A stretch of 64,000 bases of DNA from G963668655 sp963668655. Its GTDB lineage: Bacteria > Myxococcota_A > SURF-8. The position numbers were made by a program, and so were the translations under genes. The stretch covers positions 868,001-932,000 of the forward strand of contig CAXXPQ010000004.1 in assembly GCA_963668655.2 (NCBI GenBank), read 5' to 3'. Below, in pieces: positions 1 through 8,099 of this stretch (position 1 is the stretch's first letter; every line of letters starts with the position of its first letter). The notes under the pieces were generated by a model. It worked only from the letters and a program-made list of their open reading frames with translations, was not told the DNA's origin and did no database searches.

Positions 1-734
1 TCACGCCCATGAAGATCGGCAAGCTGCCTTTGGGACGAAAACATCGTCTACGAATCGAGCGGGACGGGTACGTCCCTGTGCAGACGGAGTTCATCATCGA
101 GGAAAAAAGCGAAGAACCGCATGTCCTCTCCCATCCCCTGGCCTCGCTTTACAAGGAACTGGAAATCCGAACGACCCCCGCCGGCGCTTCGCTGCTGCTG
201 GACGGCCGACCGGTGAAGGGAAAGAGCCCGTTCCTCCTGGCGGATCTGATTCCCAACCGCCCCGTCACGCTCACGGCCAGTCTGGAAGGTTACAATACCG
301 TGGAGAAATCCGTCGTTCCCGGAAAGGAGCCCGGGCCGATCCAACTGCAACTTTCCCCGTTCGAATGCACGCTCACGGTGGAAGCCTCCGGCGACGGGCG
401 CATTCTTTCCGGCGGACGAAATCACGGGCACAAGATGCGGCTTCCCGAAGCCCAGAACCAGGTACGCCTGCTGTCCGTGCTTCCATCGGAAAACGCCACG
501 GAACGCCTGCTGATCCGGGCCCGGATCTTTCAGGGAAAGGATTCCAGGGGCCGCTGCATCCCCATGGCCGAACTCAATTTCGACGCCAAACCCTGGGCCA
601 CCATCCGCATCGACGGCGGCGCAGCCTTCACCACGCCCAGTTCGGGCAAGCGTCTGAGGGCCGGTCGCCACCGCTTGAGCTATGCCCTGGGAAAAAACAC
701 CAAGGAATACGAGACGATCCTGCACATTTACTGA
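1..734 (+). CDS. PEGA-repeat protein, C-terminal part (5' end outside window)
   Basis: The frame is already open at the window edge (Thr-Pro codons precede the first Met at 9), so the N-terminus is missing. About 243 residues are visible. At least two PEGA-type repeats are recognisable: a central one with 'TPAGASLLLDGRPVKGKSP' and a C-terminal one with 'KPWATIRIDGGAAFTTPS', each with the usual Pro-Ala/Trp-Ala, Ile/Leu-Asp-Gly and small-residue-Thr/Ser-Pro pattern. The first 40 visible residues ('HRLRIERDGYVPVQ') look like the end of another repeat. PEGA repeats are beta-rich surface or accessory domains, often C-terminal in bacterial Ser/Thr kinases or lipoproteins. Which protein this belongs to cannot be told here. 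It is followed by a separately promoted gene on the same strand. Confidence 0.75.
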   Translation, partial: TPMKIGKLPLGRKHRLRIERDGYVPVQTEFIIEEKSEEPHVLSHPLASLYKELEIRTTPAGASLLLDGRPVKGKSPFLLADLIPNRPVTLTASLEGYNTVEKSVVPGKEPGPIQLQLSPFECTLTVEASGDGRILSGGRNHGHKMRLPEAQNQVRLLSVLPSENATERLLIRARIFQGKDSRGRCIPMAELNFDAKPWATIRIDGGAAFTTPSSGKRLRAGRHRLSYALGKNTKEYETILHIY

Positions 735-845
735 AGGATCCATCTCCTTTTCCCAGCCCTCCTCCCTCCCCCGACGATGCTCCGAAAGCGGATTCTCTCC
801 TAGGCCGAAGGGAAGAAAAGACATCGACTTGAGTGTTAAGATTTC

Positions 846-874
846 TTGACACACAAATTTTTGATTGCTACCTT
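846..874 (+). promoter_or_regulatory. Candidate sigma70 promoter for the TPR/beta-barrel gene
   Basis: A perfect TTGACA lies at 846-851. After 17 bases there is a weak -10 TACCTT at 869-874. The expected start of transcription is about 40 bases before the ATG at 928. The -35 is strong and the -10 poor (3 of 6), so this is only a candidate. Confidence 0.4.
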
Positions 875-927
875 GATGCAGTGTTGGGAAACATCGATCC
901 TCCATAGTGTAAAGAAGGCTTTACGAA

Positions 928-1947
928 ATGTGGCGTGGGCGGGCCCTGCTGTCTATCATTTTCAAGCGGTTCTTCGGACAGGTTCCGGTTCCGCTCGGAA
1001 TGGCGCTTGCCTTCTGGATTCTGATCCCGCCCGCACCGGCCTGGGGTCAATCCGCCGGTTCGGATGAACTCTTCCGCGAGGCCCTGATCTGTTACGGAGA
1101 GATCAACTTCGAATGCACATTGGAGAAATTGGAACGGGCCAGGGATCTGGAGCGAAGCGGCGCGAATGACGCCCGCCGCCTGACGGAGATCCACCGTTAC
1201 ATGGCCTTCGCCCTGGTGGCCCTGGGGCGGGAAACCGAGGCCCGGCAGACCTTTCGCGCCATTCTGGAAATCGATCCGGGATTCGAGCTGTCGGCAGACA
1301 AGGTCTCGCCGAAGATCCACGACCTTTACCTGAGCGTCAAACGGAGCCTGGAGGAACGTTCCGAACTCCGGAAAACGAAGCCGGAGCCCCAAACCGCTCC
1401 CCCGCCGGAAGTCAAACCGAAGCCCGTTGCAAAGGAAAAAGCGCCTGCGGCCGCGCCTCCCGTTTCCTCCAAAAACTCCCGCTTCGCCCGGCCGGACGGC
1501 CTGGCGGGGCTGACCTTCGGAGCGGCTTTCCTCAGCGGCAAAGACACGGATCACTACGGCGTGGGGTTCGCAACCGGAGGATTCGTGGAAACGCATCTGG
1601 CCAACGGCTTTTACATGGGTGGCGCGTTTCTTTTTCAGCGTAACGGCGGCAAGACCGGGGGGCCGAACCTGAACCTGATGGGCGTCACGGCCCGTCCGGC
1701 ATGGATCTATGCTTTCGAACGTTTCTTTTTTCACCTGCCCCTGGATGTCGGGTTCGTCACCTTCGGCCGCGGCGGTCTGACGGATGAACAGGGGCTGCTC
1801 TGGCGTCTGGAACCGGGCTTTTTCGTACGTTTCGAAAAGCACTTCGCCATCGGGGCGACCGTCGGCTCCGGAGGCGTGTTTCTGTTCGATCCCGAGGCGG
1901 CCAGCGTCTTTTTCAACGTCGGCATGGCTCTGATGGGAACCTGGTGA
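928..1947 (+). CDS. Secreted TPR-like / outer-membrane beta-barrel protein
   Basis: This 339-residue protein starts at an ATG with AAGAAGG about 9 bases upstream. Residues 1-40 look like a signal peptide: basic start, hydrophobic core, then 'PAPAWGQ'. Residues about 45-130 read as TPR-like helices ('FECTLEKLERARDLE', 'ALGRETEARQTFRAILEID'). A Pro/Lys-rich linker follows at about 145-185. The last 150 residues alternate aromatic and small residues and end in '-GMALMGTW', consistent with a small beta-barrel anchored in the outer membrane. This TPR-linker-barrel layout is common in deltaproteobacterial cell-envelope proteins of unknown role. Its end lies just before the FHA activator, so the two may be co-transcribed. 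No specific function is claimed. Confidence 0.7.
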   Translation: MWRGRALLSIIFKRFFGQVPVPLGMALAFWILIPPAPAWGQSAGSDELFREALICYGEINFECTLEKLERARDLERSGANDARRLTEIHRYMAFALVALGRETEARQTFRAILEIDPGFELSADKVSPKIHDLYLSVKRSLEERSELRKTKPEPQTAPPPEVKPKPVAKEKAPAAAPPVSSKNSRFARPDGLAGLTFGAAFLSGKDTDHYGVGFATGGFVETHLANGFYMGGAFLFQRNGGKTGGPNLNLMGVTARPAWIYAFERFFFHLPLDVGFVTFGRGGLTDEQGLLWRLEPGFFVRFEKHFAIGATVGSGGVFLFDPEAASVFFNVGMALMGTW

Positions 1948-1976
1948 GTTTTCCGAAAACGGGGAGAATGCAAATC

Positions 1977-3932
1977 ATGTGGCTGGTTGAACTGCATACC
2001 GAAATCGACGGAGAGAAACTGCAAAAGACGTTCTCCAAGGAACATCTCCTGATCGGGCGGGCGGAATCCAACGATTTCGTCATTCACGACCCGCGCATCT
2101 CCAGCCTGCACGGACAGATGGTCCTGCGCGACAATCAATTCGTCTATCAGGATCTGCAAAGCACCAACGGCTCCATGGTGGAAAGCGGCGGGGAACGCTT
2201 CGTGGTGGACGGCGTGAAGTTCAAGGAGCGCTCCCTGGCCGACGGCGATCTGTTGCTTTTGGGCGACACCCAGCAGCCCGCCATCGTGCGCGTACGCATT
2301 TTCGAAGGCGAAACGGAGGGCCTGAAGAAGGAGGACAGCGGCAAGACCATCCTGGCCTCCCGGGCCATCTCCGATTTCTCGCTGCTTTCCAAGCAGATTC
2401 TGGACGACAAGAGCTTGGTGCGCTCCCTGTTCCGCTTCCAGAAGGAAATCCACGAACAGGACAAGGCCGACACGATCTATCAGCACGCCGCCCTGTTTAT
2501 TCTCAATCATGTCCCCAATGCGGAATACGTGGCCCTGCATCGGGAAAACACGCTGACGGAGGATAAATGGCGGCAGGTGTATTTCACTTCCAAGGCCAAG
2601 GACATCGCCCAGGAGTTGAAGGGAGCGGAAGCGCTTTTCGATGAAGTCTACGCCCAGCAGCGGGCCATTCTGGTGGATTCCGACCAGTTGATCGGCATTC
2701 GATCGTCCCTGGACGCCGCCCGCCCGCTGCGCAGCCTGATTCTGTCTCCCTTCATTCAGCAGGATCGGGTCATCGGACACATCGAGATCGGAAACACGGC
2801 CAATTCCAGCGGTCTGGACGAACAGGATCTGGATCTGGTATCCGTGGTGGCCTACGTTCTTTCGGCCCGCATCGTCAATCTCAAGCTGCTGGAGGTGGTG
2901 CGCGACGCCGAGGAAAAGCTGAAGAACGAAAACCTCTACCTGAAATCCATGGTGTTGTCCAAGGAAAGCGACGAGCATCGCATCGTCGGAACGTCCGCCG
3001 CCCTGGAAAGCATTCGACGGCAGATCGAGACGGTGGGGCCGTCCGAACTGACGGTCATGATAACCGGCGAGACGGGGACGGGCAAGGAACTGGTGGCGCG
3101 CTCCATTCACAACAACAGCAAGCGCGCCAATCGCATCTTCGCGGCCGTCAACTGCGGAACCTTTTCCGACACCCTGCTGGAAAGCGAACTGTTCGGGCAC
3201 GTCCGGGGCGCGTTCACCGGCGCGGTGGACAATAAAAAGGGCCTGTTCGAGGTGGCGGACGGCGGCACGCTGTTTCTGGACGAAATCGGAGAGACACCCT
3301 ATCAGCTTCAGGTCAAACTGCTGCGCGCCCTGCAGGAAGGCGAGATCATGCCGGTGGGCGCGACCCAGACCAGAAAAGTGGACGTGCGCATCGTCTGCGC
3401 CACGAACCTCAATCTGGAGGAAGCCGTTCGGAATCACGAATTCCGGGAGGATCTGTTCTACCGGGTCAACACGTTTCCCATTCATATTCCGCCTTTGCGC
3501 GAACGTCCGGACGACGTGGTGGTGCTGGCCCGGCATTTTCTGCGCCACTTTCAGGAAAAGATGCACAAGTACGGAAACGAGTTCTCGGAAAAATGCCTTC
3601 AGGAATTGCGCCGTTGCCCATTCCCCGGCAATGTCCGCCAGTTGAAGAACGAAGTGCAACGGGGACTTTTATTGGCGGAAAACGGAGAGAAAATCGAGAT
3701 CCGGCACTTTTCCCCGCAACTGTCGGCCCGGGCCGAGTCCGCCTCGGACGGTCCGGTGACCATCGAAGGGCGGGCCCTGAAGGAAATCATGGAGATGTAC
3801 GAAATCCGAATCATCCGGCAGGCCCTGGAAGAACATGGATGGAACCGTTCGAAAACGGCGGCCGATCTGGGCATCAGCCGCCAGGCCTTCATGGCCAAAC
3901 TGGCGAAATTCCAGATCACTCCGGAGGATTAG
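1977..3932 (+). CDS. Sigma54-dependent transcriptional activator with FHA and GAF sensor domains
   Basis: This is a bacterial enhancer-binding protein of about 651 residues. An FHA domain occupies residues about 14-85 ('LIGRAESNDFVIHDPRISS', 'STNGS'), which would bind a phosphothreonine partner. A GAF-like domain follows at about 170-310, then the AAA+ module: Walker A 'GETGTGKE' near 363, sigma54-contact 'GAFTGA' near 410, Walker B 'GGTLFLDEIGE' near 430, and a Fis-type helix-turn-helix 'NRSKTAADLGISRQAF' at the end. The start is uncertain. GTG at 1944 would overlap the upstream stop, and ATGs lie at 1968 and 1977. I prefer 1977 because GGGGAGA (1961-1967) sits 9 bases before it. FHA activators of this type are frequent in Myxococcota and usually respond to Ser/Thr kinases. 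The PEGA protein upstream might belong to such a kinase, but that is inference. Confidence 0.92.
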   Translation: MWLVELHTEIDGEKLQKTFSKEHLLIGRAESNDFVIHDPRISSLHGQMVLRDNQFVYQDLQSTNGSMVESGGERFVVDGVKFKERSLADGDLLLLGDTQQPAIVRVRIFEGETEGLKKEDSGKTILASRAISDFSLLSKQILDDKSLVRSLFRFQKEIHEQDKADTIYQHAALFILNHVPNAEYVALHRENTLTEDKWRQVYFTSKAKDIAQELKGAEALFDEVYAQQRAILVDSDQLIGIRSSLDAARPLRSLILSPFIQQDRVIGHIEIGNTANSSGLDEQDLDLVSVVAYVLSARIVNLKLLEVVRDAEEKLKNENLYLKSMVLSKESDEHRIVGTSAALESIRRQIETVGPSELTVMITGETGTGKELVARSIHNNSKRANRIFAAVNCGTFSDTLLESELFGHVRGAFTGAVDNKKGLFEVADGGTLFLDEIGETPYQLQVKLLRALQEGEIMPVGATQTRKVDVRIVCATNLNLEEAVRNHEFREDLFYRVNTFPIHIPPLRERPDDVVVLARHFLRHFQEKMHKYGNEFSEKCLQELRRCPFPGNVRQLKNEVQRGLLLAENGEKIEIRHFSPQLSARAESASDGPVTIEGRALKEIMEMYEIRIIRQALEEHGWNRSKTAADLGISRQAFMAKLAKFQITPED

Positions 3933-3950
3933 CCCGAAAGCTCATCGGGC
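3932..3950 (+). terminator. Weak hairpin after the FHA activator
   Basis: A 6-bp stem, GCCCGA (3932-3937) paired with TCGGGC (3945-3950), closes a 7-base loop and begins at the stop codon. No T-run follows, so termination is only a possibility. It separates the activator from the strong promoter downstream. Confidence 0.3.
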
Positions 3951-3972
3951 CTTCTGCGGGTTCGTGAAACAG

Positions 3973-4002
3973 TTGACAGCGGAACGGAAGGACTGATATA
4001 AA
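3973..4002 (+). promoter_or_regulatory. Strong sigma70-type promoter upstream of the lipoprotein pair
   Basis: A perfect TTGACA at 3973-3978 and TATAAA at 3997-4002 (5 of 6) are separated by 18 bases. The ATG it would serve is at 4049 and has a good AAGGAGG. This is one of the clearest promoters in the window and probably drives the two lipoprotein genes and the genes coupled to them. Confidence 0.7.
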
Positions 4003-4048
4003 TCCGCAAACTACGCACGCTCATATAAGGAAATCAAGGAGGACCTAC

Positions 4049-6268
4049 ATGCTACGTCGCAGCGGCATCTATTCATTGATCGTCATTCTGGCGGCCCTCT
4101 GGATCTCCGGTTGCCCGGCGAGTCCCGGAACGAAATTCGAGACCACCGTTAAAAAATGGGCGGATGCCTATGGCGGAGGAAACGTTTTCACCCTGGACTC
4201 TTTCCGGGAGAATCTGAAATCCCTGGCCAAAAGCGTGAAAACGGAAAAGGACCAGGCGGAATTGACGAAAGCGCTGAAAGGACACGACGAAACGGCGGTT
4301 TTGAAAGCCATGGCGGCGGCAAACATCAAGATTCTCGCCTTGCCGCGTCGGATTCCCAACCCAATGGACGTATCGGGAAGCGTCATTCAGTCTCTCCTGA
4401 ACGCTGGAACCTACGAACATTTCTCCGTTCTCTACATCGACGAAGCCACCATCCTGGCCGGTCCCAGCGCGGAGGCCTATCGGATATCGGACAAGGAACT
4501 TGCGAGCGTAATGGCCTATACCCGGGCCGGACTGTCCGGAAAACCCGCCGGTTCCCTGCCGTCGTCCTTCTCCTCCGCGCTTCTCCAACCGGGAGTCGTG
4601 GACCTGCGCTTCACGGATCCCAACGGATACAACCGCAATCTCGGCCGGGTTCGCGGGCGAGGAAAAACGGCCAAGGCCGCCCTGGACGACGCCATCAAGA
4701 AAGCCATCGGCCGCTACGAACGCAAAGGCGGCGGCGGCATGACGGCCGAACCGTTCGGAACGTTCCTGGAGAGCGCCGCGGTCACCGTGAATTTCTACAA
4801 GGAAAGCGGCTTGATCGACCTTTCCGCGGGCAAGGCGCCGAACGAAATCTCCCTGGGACTCGACGGCCTGATCGTTCGGATTCCGAACCGCGACAAGCCC
4901 GTTTTCGCCACGCCGGACCGTCCGAGACTGCTTCGTACGGATAATTTCAACAAGTACATGGAAGCGCTTCTCAAACGGGAAGGTCTGGAAAAGGACGCCT
5001 GGAAGAAACCGGGAGTCACCCTGGAAAAATTCCGCGAACTGGCCTTTTCCGAGCGCAAGCCCGGCGGCGAGGTGGTGCGCCTGTGGCGCGGAACGGAGTG
5101 GGTACGTGTCGAGGATCTGACCAAGGATGCCGTCCTCCAGGGCTTCAAGGAAGGCGCCGACTGGCTGGTAAGTTCCTTCCACGAGGACACACGCATGTTC
5201 GACTATGAATATTACGCCGTGCGCGACAGCGTGAAGAAAAACCGCTACAACATCATCCGGCACGGGCTGGCCACGCTGACCATGATCCAGGCCTACGAGT
5301 TGATGAAGGACGAACGCTACCTGAAAACCGCCAAACTGGCCATCGAATGGGTGCTGGACCTGGTGGAATGGGAAGGAAACATGGCGATGTTCCGCCACAA
5401 GCGTTTCGATCCGAAATACAAACTCGGCGGAGCGGGAACCATGCTCCAGGCCATGTGCGAGTACGTTCGTTTTCAGCCGGTTCCGGAATGGGAAAAGCCC
5501 ATGAAAGGACTGGCGGAATTCATCATGAACCTCCAGAAGGAAAACGGACACTACCGCAGTTTCTACACCAAGCCCGGCCAGAAACCGGACGACAAGGAAG
5601 TCACCATCTACCCCGGAGAGGCCAATCTGGCCCTGGTGCGCATGTACCACCTGTTCAAGGATCAGCGCTACCTGGATACGGTGGAGAAAGCCTTCCAGTA
5701 TTACTCCAAGTGGTTCAACGACACCAAGAGCCCGAAAAGAAAAGGAAATCTGGGAGCTTTCGTCCCCTGGGACATGTCCGCCATGATGGAATATTACGAG
5801 ATCGTCAAGAAACCGGAAGTGGCCGCCTACGCCTACGAGATGGCGGACTGGATTCTGGACAACTGGTACGTCTTCGGCCCCAAGCAGACCTACTGGAAAG
5901 ACTACGTGGGCGGGTTCCACGGCAGCAAGCGCAAAACGGACCGCCCCATCTGGAACAGCGGGGTCTACGGCGAGGGCATCGCGTCCATCTTCCAACTCAC
6001 CAAACTGGCCCAACATGCGGAAAAAACGCCCAAATATCGCAAAGCCGCTTTCCTGACCATCCGCTTCGTACGGCAGAGTCAGTACCGGGAGGGATCGAGC
6101 TATTTCCTGCCCGCCCCAGGAAATGCCCTGGGCTGCATCCCGGCCAACTTCGAAATGGACGACTGCCGCCTGGATTACGCCTATCACTGCCTGACGGTCA
6201 ATTACCGAGCCCTGCGTTTCTTCGATGAAGCGGACTGGAAGGCCGTTTCCGAATTGAAAACCTGGTAG
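4049..6268 (+). CDS. Lipoprotein with degenerate AMMECR1-like region and alpha/alpha-toroid-like domain
   Basis: The protein has 739 residues and a strong AAGGAGG before its ATG. The N-terminus is a lipoprotein signal with 'WISGC' (Cys about 22). Residues about 180-340 align in order with the AMMECR1-like part of the next gene and share the segment 'LEKDAWKKPG...LWRG', but the hallmark Arg-Gly-Cys is missing ('NLGRVRGRGK'). Residues about 370-720 are mostly helical with repeated Trp/Tyr-rich pairs ('MIQAYELMKDERYLKTA', 'ALVRMYHLFKDQRYLDT', 'GVYGEGIASIFQLTK'), typical of six-hairpin (alpha/alpha) toroids of glycosidase-like or cyclase-like proteins. The protein is probably periplasmic or outer-membrane attached. 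It lies 19 bases before a paralogue with the same layout. The substrate is unknown. The domain reading is moderately sure and the function is not. Confidence 0.75.
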   Translation: MLRRSGIYSLIVILAALWISGCPASPGTKFETTVKKWADAYGGGNVFTLDSFRENLKSLAKSVKTEKDQAELTKALKGHDETAVLKAMAAANIKILALPRRIPNPMDVSGSVIQSLLNAGTYEHFSVLYIDEATILAGPSAEAYRISDKELASVMAYTRAGLSGKPAGSLPSSFSSALLQPGVVDLRFTDPNGYNRNLGRVRGRGKTAKAALDDAIKKAIGRYERKGGGGMTAEPFGTFLESAAVTVNFYKESGLIDLSAGKAPNEISLGLDGLIVRIPNRDKPVFATPDRPRLLRTDNFNKYMEALLKREGLEKDAWKKPGVTLEKFRELAFSERKPGGEVVRLWRGTEWVRVEDLTKDAVLQGFKEGADWLVSSFHEDTRMFDYEYYAVRDSVKKNRYNIIRHGLATLTMIQAYELMKDERYLKTAKLAIEWVLDLVEWEGNMAMFRHKRFDPKYKLGGAGTMLQAMCEYVRFQPVPEWEKPMKGLAEFIMNLQKENGHYRSFYTKPGQKPDDKEVTIYPGEANLALVRMYHLFKDQRYLDTVEKAFQYYSKWFNDTKSPKRKGNLGAFVPWDMSAMMEYYEIVKKPEVAAYAYEMADWILDNWYVFGPKQTYWKDYVGGFHGSKRKTDRPIWNSGVYGEGIASIFQLTKLAQHAEKTPKYRKAAFLTIRFVRQSQYREGSSYFLPAPGNALGCIPANFEMDDCRLDYAYHCLTVNYRALRFFDEADWKAVSELKTW

Positions 6269-6287
6269 GCCGAAATAGGAGAGACTT

Positions 6288-8099
6288 ATGAAAAGACTTG
6301 CGATTTCCATCGGTCTGCTGCTTTTCCTGGCTTTCTCATTTGCCGGTTGCAAAGGTGGAGAACCCACGGAGAAGAAAATCGAAAAGGCCGCCAAGTCCAC
6401 CGCGCCCAAACCCCGGACGTTCAACGAAGTCCGCGTGGAAATTTCAGAGGCGGACAAGCAGTATCTCATGAAAACAGCCCGAAAAGCCTTCGATCTGTGG
6501 GTCGCCAAGGAGGAACGCTACGAACCGAACGACGTTCCACCGAGTTTGAAGGGCAAAAAAAGCAACAACGTCTTCGCCACGATCTACAAGGAAGGCGAAT
6601 GGCGCGGCTGCGTCTCCGCGTCCGGAAAGGATCTGGTCGCCAACGTCGTCAACGCCGTGATAAACACATGCCGGGACAAGCGTTTCAAGGATCCCCTGCC
6701 GGAGGAGATCGACCGTTTCCGCGTGGAGATCTCCATTCTGCAACCCAAGGAACTCATAGAGGACAAGACCCCGGAGGGCGTGCGCAAGGTGTTGGAGCCG
6801 GGCGTTCACGGCATCTATCTGGAACATTCCAGCCGTAAACGAGCCTTTTTTCTGCCCTACGTATTCGTGAAAAAACAGCGCACCACGGTCACCTGGCTGG
6901 AGCGTATCGCCAAAAAGGCCAAGCTGCCGAAAGACGCCTGGAAGAGTCCCGAGACCTTCGTCTACAAATACGCAACCATCAACTTCATCGAGGACGTCCC
7001 GCACGGCAAAGCGGTGGATCTGTACCGCTACAAGGTCGAACTGGACGAACCGCCCGCCGACGCGGTGGAAAAGGCCATCGATCTGGCCGAAAAGTACCTC
7101 CTCGGCCACAAAGTGGAAGAGAAGAGCCGTTTCCTGCCGGGCTACGACGTCCAGCACCGTCCCCTGCGGACGGATCCGGACGCCTGGCAGCTTTCCGCCG
7201 CCGCCGCCCTGGGCTACGCGGCGGATCTGGCCAAGGATCTGAAACTCGGCGGCGAGGTCCGCTGGGTGATGAAGGGCCTGGAATCCGGCATCCGCAAGGC
7301 TCCGGAAGGCGGCCGGATGTTCGGTTCGGATAGCGGCGTGGACGGCGCGGCCACCCTGATCTTCGCGGAACTGCTCGGCTGTGCCGGGGCGGTGAAGGAT
7401 CGGCGGGAACTGGCCGCCTCCGTGGCGGAATACCTGCGAAACGCCACGGGAAAAGACAAGCGCCTGCCCATGGGAAAGGCGGCCGCAATGGATCCGGACA
7501 ATCATCTGGTCTTCGCCATGGCCCGGCTGGCCTCGGTGACGAAAAACGAGAAAGACAAGCAACACGCCCGGCTGCTCTTCGACGCCTTCTGGAAATCCGG
7601 CGGCCGCTGGGCGCTTTTAGCCGTGGCGGAGACGGCGAATCTCACCGGAGACGCGGCGCTCGCTACGAAGGCCGTAGAGGAAGGCCGCAAGGTCGTCGGC
7701 ATGCAGTACGACCGGAAGAGCGCGCCCTACGCCGATTTCACCGGCGCGTTCAACGACGAGAAGACGCCCACCACCGCCAATGTGGCCGTGCGGCTGCGCG
7801 GCTTGGCGCTGGCCTATTCTCTCGTCCCGGAAACCCAGGAGGAGACGCGCAAGCGGCTGCTGAACGCCGTCGTCCTGGCCGCGCGCTGGCTTCTGGAGCA
7901 ACAGTTCACGCCCGCCAGCGCCTTTTATCTGGAGGAATATTCCCGCTACGTGGGCGCTTTCAAGAAGGATATCCTGGTCAACACCACGGAATTGGACGAT
8001 ACCGCCCTGGCGCTTCTGGCGCTTCTCGACGTGAACCGCTTCGCGGAAAAACCCGTGGCCGACGCCTTCGTCTCGAACAAGGAGATGTTGAAAAAGTGA
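6288..8099 (+). CDS. Lipoprotein with AMMECR1 domain and alpha/alpha-toroid-like domain
   Basis: The protein has 603 residues, a good upstream GGAGA and a clear lipobox 'FSFAGC' near residue 22. Residues about 45-230 match the AMMECR1 family: 'VFATIYKEGEWRGCVSASG' with the conserved Arg-Gly-Cys, then 'CRDKRFKDPLPEEIDRF' and 'VEISILQPKELI', followed by a 'GVHGIYLEH' strand and 'FFLPYVFV'. AMMECR1 is widespread but biochemically obscure. Residues about 250-590 are helical and toroid-like ('AWQLSAAAALGYAADLAKD', 'DDTALALLALLDVN'). A cytosolic-type AMMECR1 domain in an exported lipoprotein, next to a paralogue whose motif has decayed, is unusual. The downstream epmA-like gene overlaps its stop by four bases. 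Confidence 0.8.
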   Translation: MKRLAISIGLLLFLAFSFAGCKGGEPTEKKIEKAAKSTAPKPRTFNEVRVEISEADKQYLMKTARKAFDLWVAKEERYEPNDVPPSLKGKKSNNVFATIYKEGEWRGCVSASGKDLVANVVNAVINTCRDKRFKDPLPEEIDRFRVEISILQPKELIEDKTPEGVRKVLEPGVHGIYLEHSSRKRAFFLPYVFVKKQRTTVTWLERIAKKAKLPKDAWKSPETFVYKYATINFIEDVPHGKAVDLYRYKVELDEPPADAVEKAIDLAEKYLLGHKVEEKSRFLPGYDVQHRPLRTDPDAWQLSAAAALGYAADLAKDLKLGGEVRWVMKGLESGIRKAPEGGRMFGSDSGVDGAATLIFAELLGCAGAVKDRRELAASVAEYLRNATGKDKRLPMGKAAAMDPDNHLVFAMARLASVTKNEKDKQHARLLFDAFWKSGGRWALLAVAETANLTGDAALATKAVEEGRKVVGMQYDRKSAPYADFTGAFNDEKTPTTANVAVRLRGLALAYSLVPETQEETRKRLLNAVVLAARWLLEQQFTPASAFYLEEYSRYVGAFKKDILVNTTELDDTALALLALLDVNRFAEKPVADAFVSNKEMLKK

